DNA of 64,000 nt from Didymella arachidicola (GCA_016630955.3 CM049988.1:806001-870000), one strand, 5' to 3'; counted from the stretch's first letter, positions 1 through 12,872 are shown. Notes: generated from the sequence alone by a model not told the origin. Made by a program: numbers and translations.

Positions 1-507
1 AGGTCACACCACAGAACACGGCCGCGTAGGAACCTAGTGGACGGCTTCACAACACATAAAGAACATCAGAGATCAGAGAACAGAGAACATATACGAGGCC
101 CTGGGGGCATCGGGGCAAGCTAGCACATACGACAACTGAACGCTAGGGGGAGACTGAAGGTATTATGGATGCAAAGCATAAGGCAACCGTGCCTTTACGA
201 GCCTTGAACGATGCTGCACATACGAGGCTTCGAGTACGGCATACATACGGAAACACAGTTCGCAGAACACAAACACAGGCAAAAGACGTCACCTCTAGAG
301 ACGGAATGTACATAGTCGTAGATAGAAGCCAGACACCGCCAGGCCTCTGGGGACAGATGGCTCTTTCGAGGGTAAAGTGGGGCGGTGCAGAGTCACATCT
401 GCACCGCGTCGGCTGTCTACCACGCCTGGCATCCGGGCATAGCTGCATTTAGCGGCTGCAACCGTGTAGGAACCAATCAAATCAAATCAGATACCAGTAG
501 GTAGATT
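1..507. other. Intergenic, no gene supported
   Basis: This is the 3' flank of the sedolisin gene. Only short open frames (about 100 codons or fewer) on both strands are present, without splice-site logic or recognisable motifs. Confidence 0.6.
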
Positions 508-2497
508 CTATGACGGAGGTACGCTGTATGAGCTGTTTGACTGACCCTGCGACGAGAGCTCAAGCAGCTTTCCAAAGTTTGGGGTACCGTAACCTGTGAC
601 AGGGTCCCAGCCCTCGGTTGCGTTCCATGACGCGTATGCAATCAGTGGCGCCTTGAGACCTGAGTAGATGGACCTGCCGGTGCATCCGGTTGAGCCTCCA
701 TTCTTGATGTCAGTAAGACCTTGGTAACCCTTACTGTAGATCCATGGGTTCAGGAAACCAAGGGACGGCTGTCCCGCGGCAAGGCGCGCGTTGTTGAGGA
801 GCGCAACAACGGAAGCAAACACAGGCGCTGATGCTGAAGTGCCTCCAATGGAGATCTGGCGGCCCTGGTCGATAACGCGGAAGCTCTGACCCTGAGCAGC
901 AACATCAGGGAATCCACGGCCAGCTGGGTTGTAGAGACCCTCCCACTGGGAACCAAGCTTCTCAAGGTACGCACTGACAGCCGCATCTTGGTAAGTAGGG
1001 CGCTCCCAAAGGTCCGAAAAGCCGCCTGATGAGAAGCTGACGGCGCGTTCTGGTTCAATCTTGTAAGTGCCGCCGACAGAAGTCACGTAGGGGCAGGAGG
1101 CAGGGAAGATGGGCAAGAAACGAGTTCTGTTTTTGCCGTCGTTGGTCTGGCATGCCGATCCCACACCAGTGTCTCCACTGCTGAAGATGACGGATACACC
1201 GCGGGTACCAAGCTGGCCAATGATGTCGCAGACCTTCTTAGCATAGGTCGCAGGAACCGACTGCTCATCCTCGCCGTAAGATGTGCTGAGCACTTGGGGC
1301 AGCTCGTCATCTGGAAGCCCAGCAAGGTAAGTGAAGTAGTCGAGGTAAGGCTCATTTTCGTTGTCGTCCTCGGAGGGCTGGTCCAGATCAGGGACTAGTA
1401 TACCACGTCCAGCAGTGCTGTAGAATGTCGTCTCGATGGTAGGATCGACCAAGCCTACGGTGTAGTCGATGTCGAGGTTGGCCTCCACGCTGTCATCCGT
1501 CGCGTTTTGGTCTAGCGTGCCGCCTGGTAAGAGTCTTAGCAACTTCTGCACATGCAACATGTGGAATACCTACCATTGATCGGAGTGACAGTGAAGTTGC
1601 TGCCAGCACCTGGTGAGAACGTCGAGATGAATTGCTTCAAATCAGCAAAGCGTGCGAGCTGCTCCAGGAATCCGCTAACACCAAGCTTAACCGCGCCCTT
1701 TGGGTCGATCTTGTAATCGGCAAAGTTGTATAAGCCTTTGAGACAAGCAGGAGTAATGGTAGTGTTACATGTGGCGTTAATGGCAGCGACGGAGAATGGA
1801 GCTGCCTCCTGCGTAAGGACATTGCTGCGCTCTGCCTTGATCTGACCGAAACGAACGGTCGGCTCGACAAGATCGATGTGATCTCTGATGGCATTTGGCA
1901 CAGAGTAGCTGAGAGCTCGAATCCTCTTCACATCGCGGCGGACTTGGTTCTGATAGGTCTTGAAAGTGGTACCAAGCATCGACTCGGCTCTCTCGACGGG
2001 AGCGTGGAAAGTGATCCATTCGCCGTCGTTCTTGATATCCTCGGAGCCGATGCCTGACTCCTCCAACCAACTCAGAACAGCCTTGCTGGACTCTGCGCGG
2101 GGCTTGATGAGGTCCTTGAGCTGGTCACGCTTGAGATGCTGACCGTAGCGTGCATGGCTCGGGTCCGAGACTTCCATCAAGGTTCGCTCGAGGATATCAT
2201 TGTCGGCCTGGGCAGAGATCAGCTACTTGCAGATCTCGTGCAACCTCATCCACGTGGGCAGATCTGAATCGCCAGAGTGCATCTTCAATTGCGTACACGC
2301 ATGAACAGAGAACGTACCGAGCGAACAGCGATGCGGAAGGGCAGCTTGCGATGGCCTGCCGGCACGCCAATGGCAGTCCATCCTTCAGGTACTGCGCGCA
2401 GAGTCTCGACGTTGATAGCCTCGCTTTCAATATGCGAAGTGGGCTTGCCATTGGTAATAGCAACGGCCAATAGGCCAGCAATGAGGGAATGCTTCAT
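508..2497 (-). CDS. Sedolisin / tripeptidyl peptidase (S53)
   Basis: Predicted secreted acidic serine-carboxyl peptidase releasing tripeptides or cleaving proteins at low pH. Exons read 2497-2318, 2222-1574 and 1523-508; introns are 95 and 50 bp, and the product is 614 aa. The N-terminus (MKHSLIAGLLAVAIT) is a signal peptide. It is followed by a pro-domain (Pro-kumamolisin type, containing the MEVSDPSHARYGQHL motif around the exon 1/2 junction) and the peptidase S53 domain. Visible catalytic residues are Glu290 and Asp294 in EANLDID, the oxyanion-hole Asp394 in SSGDTGVG, and Ser506 in GGTSASAP. The C-terminal GWDPVTGYGTP stretch is the usual calcium-site region. The length fits fungal sedolisins of about 600 aa. 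It has no operon-like partner. The exact sed/TPP subgroup cannot be assigned by eye. Confidence 0.92.
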
Positions 2498-3347
2498 AAT
2501 GATTGAACCTGCGGTGCCTTACAAGGGCGGACACCTGGGAGGGCCAAAGATATAGTGCTTGCATATACCCGGTAGACCATAAACACGTCCCCAAATAAGA
2601 AGGCGTAGGCAAGTGCCCAGAAGAACGGACGTTTCACGGTGCCTGCCACCGCCTGGGTTTCTGTCGTGCAAGGGACGATCACCTCGCTACAGGGCCCAAA
2701 CGATGCCGTGCGACGTGGTTGTGTGGGTCAAGTTTGTCGCAGGTGCAGGTCGTGATTGGTGTGCCCCTGAAGATGGTTTACCAAAGAGATTGTAGCAAGA
2801 CACGGACAGTGCCCGGATAGAGGAGGTGCTTCTGTTCAACGCCATCATGAGTATGTCTAATTGCGTGCATTGAAGATATGTGGTCAGCAGCCGCTGCCGA
2901 GACATTCTAGATGACGAGGCATTCCCGAAATATGCTTGAAAAACTTACCGATACTTCAAACGACGGGTTGCCTGAGGCTTAACGCGAAGGCTGGGGCCGC
3001 AGTCGCTGGCGCTTCTCCACAAATAGTTGCATCATCAACAACCTTGAAAGCGCAAGCCCATACCCACGCCACCTTGGCGGCTGCAGCGACGTACAAGGCA
3101 GAGCCTTCTGAACATGTCGCGGCAAGACTGTGAATGCGCTGGTGTTAGCACAATGTGGTCTCTGCATGCTATCAATACGCACAAGCGACGCGTGCAGTCT
3201 ACATGCAGGGGACTTCGAACTTGTGTTGCTTGGACGACCAATGTCAATTCTCGTCACAACATGCCTTGCATGTCAAAATTGCACACACAGCTGCATTGCC
3301 TAGATAAGCTTCCAAGCAAAGGCAATCATCAGACTTTCCAGGCAGCT
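2498..3347. other. Intergenic, no gene supported
   Basis: Upstream region of the sedolisin gene and downstream region of the HAD phosphatase gene. No coherent coding signal was seen, only frames under about 110 codons. Confidence 0.5.
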
Positions 3348-4136
3348 CTACTGTGTGGCTTCATCGACGAGCCCTTTGGCATTGACGTCCTCCTGGTCAG
3401 CCTCGACTCTCCCTTCAAAGCCATTATCCAGTATCTCGATCAAATCATCCAGCTGATTTACGACAAGATCTGTGTGTCGGTGCTCAGCCAGATGCTTATT
3501 AACGTCGTTGACTAGTAACACTGTCGCTGCTCCAGCTCGGAACCCAGCTGTCATATCGTCGACTGAGTCACCAACCATGATGAGGCTCTCACCACCGTCT
3601 TCGTGCATCCATTGTTTGGCGATGTGTAGGATACCAGCAGGATCCGGCTTTGGAGGACGAAATTCTCTTGTGACAACGGGGCTGAATTTGGAAGCCGGCA
3701 AAAAAGTTGTGAGCAGGTGTGCAACAGGCGCGTCGAAATTGCGTGTGCAAATGCCCTTCTTTAAGCCCCTGGAGTCCAGGTAGTCCATAAGCTCCACAAG
3801 ACCAGTTTGTGGCTTCTGCTTCTTCATCGCAGTTCGCTCGATGTTGCGGACCTTCTCCTGGGCTGCTTCTTGTTCACCATCCGGAAGTGAGTAGATATGA
3901 TCTAGGATGTCGGTGCCTTTGTCTATGCCGAGAGCAGAGCTGGCGCATGTCAGTATCGGCTATGACCTCGAACGAGCGCACACGTACCGCATCTCGCCAA
4001 ACATATAATTCTGTGGGAGGCACAATGTTCCGTCAACGTCGAACACGATTCCCTTCAGCACAGGTCGTTTGTCACCTTCGGTCCTTTTCTCTGGATTGAG
4101 CGGTGCAAATCTGCGTGGCCGTACTGGACTCGCCAT
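3348..4136 (-). CDS. HAD-superfamily phosphatase (subfamily IA)
   Basis: Haloacid-dehalogenase-type hydrolase, probably a small-metabolite phosphatase in the cytosol. Exons are 4136-3988 and 3939-3348 (intron 48 bp), giving 246 aa. All four HAD motifs are visible: motif I VFDVDGTL (nucleophile Asp33, Asp35), motif II Thr in GICTRN, motif III Lys in KPDPAG, and motif IV GDSVDD. A helical cap lies between motifs I and II. I chose the ATG at 4136 because it directly precedes the conserved domain. The same frame stays open upstream to 4328, so a longer N-terminus, possibly a mitochondrial presequence, cannot be excluded. The substrate is not predictable from sequence. Confidence 0.85.
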
Positions 4137-7100
4137 CGTTGTCAGCCTTTTTGTGCAGCTCGTCCAATTAGGCAGGTCCTTCCTAGGCAATGAATTAAGG
4201 CAATTAGTGGCTCTGATGGTGATGAGATTCATGCTGTGTTGATGCAGGGATGTGTTGTTGCTGTTTTGAGAGAGTGGGTCCTTGGGAGCCACAGTGCGGG
4301 GTACGTCATCGATTTTGTTCGACATCAATCCTACTCTTCCTGTCTACTGCTTGAATATCTCATTTGCTTCGCATCCTAGAATGGCATAAATCGACATCAT
4401 TATGCTCTGAAGTTGGTGCGAGGCATTCGTCCCAGTGCCTGAACGCATGTCATGTACCAAATGAAGGAAAAAACTACGAAGGTGGAGACTCCCGCGAGCC
4501 AACCATCTCGCAATGGTGGCTCAAATGGCAACCGAGGAGACACAAAACGCCATCGACCGACTTCCATCCACCATCGCTTATGCTAAGACATCGCCAATAT
4601 TGACGAATGTTCTTGTTTTCATGTACGGACTTCAAATCCTCGATATAGATTAGGCGAACTCAGACTTCACTACACAAGGCCTTGGAAAAGCAGACACACA
4701 GTCATTGCCGCCTCGAGATGTGCCAAAGCTACATATCTTTCTGTCCTCATGTGTACCAACCTCCTCGCCTGCAGAAATCTTGCTCGGTCAATACTGAAGT
4801 CGGTGCAGAATTGTCGTAAAACCCACCTTCTCTTATTTGACAGCCTGCTCAAGACGCCTGGAGTGGTCTTGCTTGGCCCTTGGGCAAGGCTAGAGTGAAC
4901 CTGGCATATAAGAGTACTTCTCGTATATTACACAGACCTTCTCTGGGGTCTCAGACGGCAAATCATCTGGAATCGAAGCTCAATCCGATCACACGGTCGC
5001 TCTGAAAGTCAGACAAGTGCAGCTTGGTCTCAAGGCGACACTAAGGTAAAACTACAAGCGCTCATCGGCGTGCTTCTGCCTTGATTGCTCAATCTGATAG
5101 GCTGCAGCAAGGCTGGGCATGGTCCGAGGTTGCAAAACATCGAGTATACGCTGAAATTCGAAAGGAAAGCCTGCTCCATTTCTAGCAACATTTCAAAAAC
5201 AAATGATTTGAGCGCATGTATCGGCTGCTTTCTGACAAGCTTTCTATGTACGTCCGGAATGCAGCCGATAACACTAGAGCTATCGTGACAGCAATCTAGG
5301 CAACGACATCGGACACACGATGTAGGATACTGCCCAAGAATATCCCCACTAGGAGGGACCTTATGTATCTTATGAACGTTTCATCTTGGGCAATTTCATT
5401 CAGGTAGGCCAAAACCTAGATCGGCAGGATACGTTTCCCAGACACTTTGCAGTTGGCAGAAAGGACCGAATCGGTAGACCAATCTTCATGTTAATGGGGT
5501 TGATGACGAAGTCGCGACTCGCGAGAATCATTTCGCCAGTGAGTACTCAAGCAGTGAATCCACTGCCCTCGCGATCAAGAAGCTGGTCTACAGCCATCTA
5601 CGTAGTTTGAAATGCGGCGACGCTCCCGACGCCTTCACCATTCAATATTCACACGCGGGACCGTTGACCAGTACTTGACATGCTAGCATTATGCAACGGG
5701 CTGGCTGGGCTAACGCGATCACTTGAATCACAGCTCTGTCTGCTGAATTTTCGATGGCGAACACCGAGGTAATCCAGTTAGGTACTCTTTCGATCTCCAA
5801 GTTAATCTTGGGAGCGTGCCAGAGAGTCAGTTTTCCAATATCCCTATAAATTCCACCATGTACGACATAGCATTTCATATGCACCTGACACTCTACACAG
5901 TATGTGAATGCGATGCTGGGATCATCTATCAATGCAGTGTGCACACTGCTTCGTATATGCCACAGGGGTGAGATTGCTTCACCCGTGCATCGATCGATTC
6001 CTGGAAATAAATAAGATCTTTTGATGTTTGGGTATGATGTATGAGTGCGGCTGAGTATCGAGAGCCGCATCTTTCAGACGTACCTAGGTGGGATAAGTGA
6101 TCGAGAAGAACATCTTTCCTGCCGTGGGGCTACCGAAAGCTTCCTTTCGTACTGCAGCGGATACGTAAATAGGTGAATGAATGGAAAGGGTATTGAGTGG
6201 ACGCGCGGACCTATTTATGCCTGCGAAAGTGTAGCGATTTTTCGTGCAAAGAATGCATACCTACTTTATCCGTAAACTAGACCTTTATAGATGCATGCCG
6301 TGGATTCCAGGGCAGAAATGTTAAGACTGACAAACCAAGGACGATGCAAATCGTCCAGCTGCCGTCGGGGCACTGAGGGATTTGGTCTCTTTGTCAAAAG
6401 GGGCATTCAGAGCACAGCTTTCAAAGTGTCATGAGATCTAAAGAACGAGTCAGACAGCGGACCAATATTCCAGAGCCGAGGCTGGCCATTGGCGATTCTC
6501 ACGCAGCGGTGAAGAGATGTCGCTGTGGCATGCTGCTGACGTTCAAGATGGCACATCGTAATTAGGTCGACTGTGGGCTCGAAGATAAAGCCTCAGCTAG
6601 ACGACGACTCATGAGACAGACGAGGACCTCGATAGATGAGTGCTGATGCCAACCTGCAGGTTTTGGGGTGCAAGACGTGGGTAATGGCGTGGCTTGTGCG
6701 TGACTAATGCACCTTCCCGCTCCGATGTCAGTTTCAGATGTCCGCCGTTCCCGGATTCGCTTTCGCTCATGCAACAAATGCATTGACTTCCATCTAGTAC
6801 CATCAATGCGCAAGATTCCATCAATCAGAGCACCGCACTACGTCCAGGACTCTCCCCGTCGCACCTGTCATGCCCCAATATGAGGTATCTCGAAACTACT
6901 CCACACGCCACACGTCCAGACCTATGTGGGTAGTGTTTCGTTTCATCGAAATTGCCCTGACAAGGGTCCCAATGCTTGTTCGAGTATGCACGGCACATGA
7001 TCTTCCGTGAGAAAAGCTTGACCAAAGTGCCAAACTGTCGTACAGATGTGGCTGCGTGGCGCTAAGATCACTGTAAAGACGATCCGGAGTTTCCATCGAG

Positions 7101-7477
7101 GTCAGAACGCGCATAGTTCTTGAGTACTTTGATATGAGGGTAATGTCTACAGGGAAATTTTCCGACTGCGGAAATTTAGTTTCCTGCAGCCCTAACTGTC
7201 GAAGCTGTCGACATCGACGCCACTCGCTTGGGCCACTCATTTCCACGGCGACCCTTAATCTACTGTTGGAACAAGCTTAGCCAAGAGCGACAAGCTTCGG
7301 GCATATCCACTTGGGAGCATCCCCGGAGACTACCCGGATACTTCGCTGTATACAATCGCAACCTGCTATAAGTATCGCTGGTTCGCGCCTCATGGTTTGA
7401 ATCATCCAGTCATTCATTGCATTCATCACTTCTCATCATCACTTCTTCAGTCTTTCATTCTATCCACCAACATCAAA
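4137..7477. other. 3.3-kb gene-poor stretch
   Basis: No supported gene. Open frames reach at most about 142 codons (5642-6070 minus) and lack recognisable motifs, signal peptides or consistent introns. No terminal repeats or transposon coding traces were noticed. The last few hundred bases are presumably the promoter of the polygalacturonase gene. Confidence 0.5.
7367..7374 (+). promoter_or_regulatory. TATA-like box of polygalacturonase gene
   Basis: TATAAGTA lies 111 bp upstream of the polygalacturonase ATG, a plausible TATA position for a highly expressed secreted-enzyme gene. Two hexamers matching the degenerate CreA site SYGGRG (CCGGAG at 7323-7328 and 7084-7089) lie upstream. They fit carbon catabolite control but are too short to be proof. 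Confidence 0.45.
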
Positions 7478-8578
7478 ATGGTTGCCATCAAAGCTTCTCT
7501 CTTCCTCGGCGCTGGCGCGCTTGTGTCTGCTGTTCCTACGGGCCTGGAAGCTCGTGCCGGCTGCACATTCTCGGATGCTGCTTCCGCCATTAAGGGCAAG
7601 GCCTCTTGCACTGCTATCGTACTGAACAACATCGCCGTTCCCGCCGGTACTACCCTCGACCTCACTGGCCTCAAGGCTGGAACCTCCGTCACCTTCCAGG
7701 GTACTACCACCTTTGGCTACAAGGAGTGGGCGGGTCCTCTCATCTCTGTCTCCGGTACCCAGATCACCGTCAAGGGAGCTGCTGGTAGCCTTATCGACGC
7801 CAACGGTCCTAAGTGGTGGGATGGCAAGGGCTCCAACGGCGGCAAGACGAAGCCCAAGTTCTTCTTCGCCCACGCCCTGAAGTCCTCGTCGATCTCCGGC
7901 TTGAACGTCAAGAACACCCCTGTCCAGGCTTTCTCCATCAACGGCGCTACTGATCTCACTCTTGATCACATCACCATTGACAACTCCGCTGGCGATGTTG
8001 CCAATGGAGGCCACAACACTGACGCTTTTGATGTCGGCAGCTCCACCGGTATCACCATCTCCAACGCCAACATCAAGAACCAGGATGATTGCCTTGCTAT
8101 CAACTCAGGCACCAACATTCACTTCGTTGGTGGCACCTGCATTGGTGGTCACGGTCTGTCCATCGGCTCTGTCGGCGGACGCTCTGACAACGCCGTTAAA
8201 AACGTTGTTATCGAGAACTCCAAGATCTCCAACTCCGACAACGGTGTCCGCATCAAGACTGTCTCTGGTGCTACTGGTTCCGTCTCCAACATCACCTACA
8301 AGGATATCACCCTCTCCAACATCGCTAAGTACGGTATCGTCATCGAGCAGGACTACGAGAACGGCTCCCCTACCGGCAAGCCTACCACCGGTGTTCCCAT
8401 CACCGGCCTTACGATTTCCGGCGTCACTGGTGCCATGTCCGGCAAGGGTGTCGAGACTTACATCCTCTGCGGAAAGGGCTCCTGCTCTAACTGGAAGTGG
8501 TCCGGCAACACGATCACTGGTGGTGTCAAGAGCTCCGCCTGCACCAACATCCCTACCGGATCCGGTGCTACTTGCTAA
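7478..8578 (+). CDS. Endopolygalacturonase (GH28)
   Basis: Secreted enzyme hydrolysing alpha-1,4 bonds of homogalacturonan in pectin. It is a single exon of 366 aa, a normal length for fungal endo-PGs. A signal peptide (MVAIKASLFLGAGALVSAVP) is followed by a short propeptide probably cut near LEAR. The right-handed beta-helix carries the GH28 signatures: Asn180-Thr-Asp182, Asp203-Asp204 in QDDCLA, His225 in GGHG, and Arg258-Ile-Lys260. Four C-terminal cysteines match the family's disulfides. Start choice: the ATG at 7478 has a good AAAATGG context and begins the signal peptide; in-frame codons upstream do not. Codon use is strongly biased to C-ending codons, consistent with high expression. 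A TATA-like box and CreA-like sites lie upstream. Confidence 0.97.
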   Translation: MVAIKASLFLGAGALVSAVPTGLEARAGCTFSDAASAIKGKASCTAIVLNNIAVPAGTTLDLTGLKAGTSVTFQGTTTFGYKEWAGPLISVSGTQITVKGAAGSLIDANGPKWWDGKGSNGGKTKPKFFFAHALKSSSISGLNVKNTPVQAFSINGATDLTLDHITIDNSAGDVANGGHNTDAFDVGSSTGITISNANIKNQDDCLAINSGTNIHFVGGTCIGGHGLSIGSVGGRSDNAVKNVVIENSKISNSDNGVRIKTVSGATGSVSNITYKDITLSNIAKYGIVIEQDYENGSPTGKPTTGVPITGLTISGVTGAMSGKGVETYILCGKGSCSNWKWSGNTITGGVKSSACTNIPTGSGATC

Positions 8579-10613
8579 GTATCCCGGCTATGTTTGTAGC
8601 TTCTTTGATCTGGACGTCAGAAACAACCTATTCTGATCGATTGAGTCGATAACTTCTTTGTCTATCCTTTTTAAATTCCTTATAGATATCTTCGAATGCC
8701 ATTTACTCTTGAACTGGCATCATAGCGGTCCTTTCTTTGTGCCTGTGACATACTAGTGATACCTTCTCACCACGCCAAATCTTCGTGCGGCATATGCACA
8801 CTCCATGAGCAAGACGTTCCCATCACGTCAACTTTAACTTTGTGAGCTAAAAGACGTCCGCAGATAAGCGAGCAAGCACCGGCAGTCGGTCGAATAGCTT
8901 GAAAGTCCTGCTTTACTATCCGCATGGGTCTGAGCGGGAATACAACCGGCGGCCGTATAGCTTGAGCTAATACTAGGGACACATCAGATAAGTAGTACTA
9001 TGATTATGTCATCTTTGGAAGATGCTCAAAGGCCTGCGTTACCAAGGAAATAAGTGTTGTCACTTCAATTTCCGTGTGCGTATATGAGTTTGCATTTCAC
9101 TAATGTCTCCCTGTTTATGTCACAGAATACTTGCCATGTATCGCTAGATTAACTGAGAAGCAGGAACGACTGCGCGACCACATAACCTTGTCACTTCACT
9201 TCACGTTTGCGCACAACATTCTATGGTCCCTCTCACGTCAGCTGCGAGTCTGGATATCAAATGCGTATTTGGATGCGCCCAGACCTTGATGCTGTCAATG
9301 CCAAGAAGTACACACGTTCACCAATACCAACGCTGTATTCATTTTGTTCGCTTACGCACTTGAGGGTCGTAAGAATGCCACGATCATGTCGCTCAGTATT
9401 TCAACGCTCAGCCCTGGAGGAGTTGACGCTATTTTGGACTTTGGAACTTGGTGTTGGCTCCTTAGCTGGAAGTGCGACCTTTGCTTTTAGAGTTGGGAAA
9501 GTCTGGTCGACCAGTACGATAGTTTAGTGCCGGCTGGCTGCTGGAATCGTAGCTAACAAGCGTGGCCAAAGGCCACGCAAAAGCCATGATAAGTAGATAA
9601 AACTAGCATTCACATAAGCAGGAATTTAATCAGAAACATAAGAATCCGCAGCCTCATGATTATCAAGAATTCACTAGATATTAAATCAGCATTCAAATAA
9701 TAACCATCTGCTTCAGCCTTCCCCCACTGGACCTTTATCAATCTCACTGATAGGCGAAGAATACTTGGAATCATTCATTTACATCGCAAAACATCTTAAA
9801 ACAACTTAACCATAATCAGATAGCAGACACACTACACCAGCACAGCTTCGAAGCACTTCCGGGACTACTGATTGGAATTAAGAAAATCTTTTGGTCTATG
9901 TTAGACCATTGAGACATACAAGCTCTTCATCTCAGTGGCTCTGATGACCGTGCGCAGCAGCAACTGAAGATGTACTTGGAAGAGCATGCATGATCTCTTC
10001 TAACGATATATCGCGTGCTATGTTCGACAGTGAGCTGGGACGTACTAGCACAGCAGTTCTCCTCGCATCACAGGAGTCAGACAACGAACGCTTCCTAGGA
10101 AGGCATGATCAACGAGACGCAGGACGGCTGGTTTGCGAAGACATCGCGTCGGTAAGGTTGACGGAGAAGAATGAAGGCGATTGCATTCAGCTCGTCGTGG
10201 GCACAGATAGTTTCGGCCGGCGAAAGAACCAGAATTTCAGCAAGGTTGCATTTCTTGTTGCCTGTCACTATGCTTTGACAAGAGATAGTGGATCGATGTG
10301 GAGCTGTCATTCACCGCTTAACAATCTATTTCAGTCGCGTGGCGCGGTATCAATAGATCGATGTTTCATAGAGTCATTCGAGAAACAGAAGAGACGTGCA
10401 AAGGCTCTCATTGGCAGCATGGATAGCTGCCCAGAGTCGTTAGCATAACCTTGCAGATATCTCCTTGATCTGTGTATGTGAAGTAGAGCCTTGTCGGGGC
10501 CTTGATCAACTTTTCAGATGGCCTGCCAGCGATGTATTTCATCACCAGATGTTGCGATAGCAAAGCTTGTACGACGTGCGTTTTGTCGCCACCCTTTGCC
10601 ATTCGTTTAGCTC
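8579..10613. other. Intergenic, partly AT-rich
   Basis: Two kilobases between the convergent polygalacturonase and HET genes. The part from about 9580 to 9950 is noticeably AT-rich. A perfect 8-bp inverted repeat with an AAA loop lies at 9560-9578. A 152-codon frame at 9990-10448 (+) has no recognisable domain and is not called as a gene. Confidence 0.5.
9560..9578. repeat. Short perfect inverted repeat
   Basis: GCGTGGCC-AAA-GGCCACGC forms an 8-bp GC-rich stem with a 3-nt loop at the edge of an AT-rich patch. Function is unknown. Confidence 0.4.
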
Positions 10614-12473
10614 CTAATGCAGACTGACTGCCGGCTCGAGGGATGAAGTATCCCAAAGGTTCTCTTCGTCTATAGGAGCCCGTTGGATGTTATTGTACAC
10701 TACTACATCCAAATCAAGCGTATAGTAATGGTTCCTGCAGATATTGTAGTTCGGAGGATGTCGCTGCGGCGTGATTGTGACCACGGCGCATTCATCGTTC
10801 TCTTCCAGATACATTCGGAAGTATTGCATCCTGGGGATACCCTGGTGATTGAGAGCTTGTAGAAAAGCTCTAGTGCCCTGACGCGACTGGTGAAGAAGTG
10901 TCTTTATTTCTGTCAAAACTCCTTCATACTCCTTGGCTGGAAATATGCCAAATTGTGCGCAGGTGCTTGAGTCGGCCCATCCTACAGCAACCAGTGTAAT
11001 CCACAAGACAGTCTTATCTGACGTGGGGACACATATGTCGATAGTACACATGTCGTAGGATTGATCGTGGCCAATGAAGAAACTTTGATCCGAGCGATCG
11101 TACCAACTTCGAGGCCAGGGATTCGAAACTGTCGTCTTGCCCAAAAGAGGTCGTATTCGAACTGAATTAAGTCGTGACACACACTTAAAAGCCTCATTTT
11201 CTCCGAGTCCCAGATTATAGATATAATTAGTCAGGAGATGAATTTCTGCCGGCAAGTCAGGGTCGAAGCGCTCAGCCTGAAAAGCGATGGTGCTTGTTGG
11301 ATCGATCCTCGCATACCGTTGCCGACCCAAATGTACGAGCTGTAATGCAAGCTCGGATCCGGATGAGGACGGTGCACAATTGAGTGGTAGCACGAGCGTT
11401 CGATCGGCGCAATCAAGATACAGCCTCGTACGAAGTTTGATACCAAGATTGGTGATGGCGAACTCTCGCGTGCCACTGTCGCCCAGTGTTTGGTGACTGC
11501 CACAGTCCCGAAAGTAGCTTGGAGAAGTGGCCAACAGTCCTATGAATTGTACGGCGTATTTCTCAGTAGCCTCACGGAAGAGCGAAAATGGTTGTTCAGC
11601 GCCAATGAGCGGCGGTGGGAGGCACCAGGCAAGAATACTGAGATCAGCCGATGACCGCATTATTTCTTTCTGTAACCGAATGAAGGCTTGCTCCCCCTCG
11701 CCATACAGCAGAGGCATGTTGACGCCAAATACCCCCAGTAGACAGTAGGCCATGCCTTCTTCTCTTGTGGTCACTCGATCAGCTGCCCAGGACATTTTCT
11801 GAGCGATGCAACACCGTGCACTGTGTAGGAATCGATTTCCATGAGGTCCAGTAAGCATTTGCGCATCAATTTTGGTGATCGTTGCAAGGAGTGGAGCTAG
11901 ATGCGATCTGCTGCGTTCGATCATGTCAATTGTCGAATCCCACGTGGAGTCAAAGAAGATCAAACTGGGAGGAGCGATCAACTCCTGAAGTGTCCATCCT
12001 CGAGTGAACCTGTAGACTCCTTAGAAGTGTTCTCCAAATGACAAGCGGCATTGCATTGCCGGACATATAGGTTCGCAAATGAAGTCGAACACGTGTGCGA
12101 TTACTCACCAACGACATTCTGAGAGTTCCTCTGCCCAGTCCGCCCCAGGGCGCAAGTCGGACAGATACGCGTAACACTCCAGTGCATCTCGATACCATCG
12201 GAACATCGAGTTGATTGCTTCAGAAAGCTCTGCGCTGCTAGCCTTGTCGATGCAGCAGGTATCGACCCAGATATAGTGTATTTGCCGCTCTTTTGCTATA
12301 CGGCATGCCATGTTAATTTTCTCGAAGCCTTTCATCTTTTCATATCCACCTCTGAGATACTGAGCATGAGAGACTTCCTCTTCGTCCCAGGTATGTGAAA
12401 GGATGGCGTACTTTGGAGGGCTTCGGCCGTGGAAATCCTCCAGTACTCGGGTGTCGACGTTGATCAGCCTCAT
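10614..12473 (-). CDS. HET-domain (heterokaryon incompatibility) protein
   Basis: Predicted non-self-recognition or cell-death protein of the fungal HET family. Exons are 12473-12109 and 12009-10614 (intron 99 bp), giving 586 aa. The N-terminal HET domain is intact: YAILSHTW at residues 22-29, YIWVDTCCID, the SEAINSMFRWY helix and CYAYLSDL. The exon junction completes the third block (FTRGWTLQELIAPPSL), and the GEGEQAFIRLQKEI block follows. The C-terminal 300 residues show no NACHT, WD40 or ankyrin repeats, so it belongs to the short HET-only class. No SesB-like or amyloid-motif partner is visible nearby. HET genes are typically numerous and polymorphic in Pezizomycotina; the specific function of this one is unknown. 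Confidence 0.92.
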
Positions 12474-12872
12474 GATGACTGCCTCCTAGTGTTTAATGAA
12501 CGAGCGAATGACCCACGCGAATCGGCCAAATACCTTGCTCGGAATCGGACGGGCACTTGTAAGTCGTGAGTGGATTCGCAATATGTTACGGATTGGCGGG
12601 CCTTGGCTTGCTTGGTTGCATATCACTCACTATCCCCATGTCGCCAGACACATATATGGCTCCTTGTAAGCACAGCAGCAACAGCGATCTACTGTCGAAT
12701 ACCAGTAGAATGGTGTGAGGGGATGAAAGGCTGAGTTGAGGAATGGAGCTGCGGCTGAATGGCACAAGCGGGGCTCGTGCGCTGGCTGTGCAATCATCTC
12801 AGCCTTGTAAGTAACTCGTCTATTCACCACTCCCTTCTAAATCTATGATCGTGCCGTCTAGATACAATTTGC
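12474..12872. other. Intergenic, no gene seen
   Basis: Short spacer holding the HET gene's upstream region and the transporter gene's 3' end. Nothing coding recognised. Confidence 0.6.

Noticed and set aside
3960..4328. Extended N-terminus of the HAD phosphatase starting at 4328
   Set aside because: Possible but unsupported; the ATG at 4136 sits at the start of the conserved domain. Mentioned as an alternative only.
5642..6070. 142-codon minus-strand frame in the gene-poor stretch
   Set aside because: Composition looks random and no splice partners or domain blocks were found.
7460..8014. 184-codon minus-strand frame and other long frames over the polygalacturonase gene
   Set aside because: Overlap a strongly conserved GH28 gene with C-ending codon bias that opens other frames.
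9990..10448. 152-codon plus-strand frame between the polygalacturonase and HET genes
   Set aside because: No motif, no signal peptide, no homology recognised; length is within chance at this base composition.
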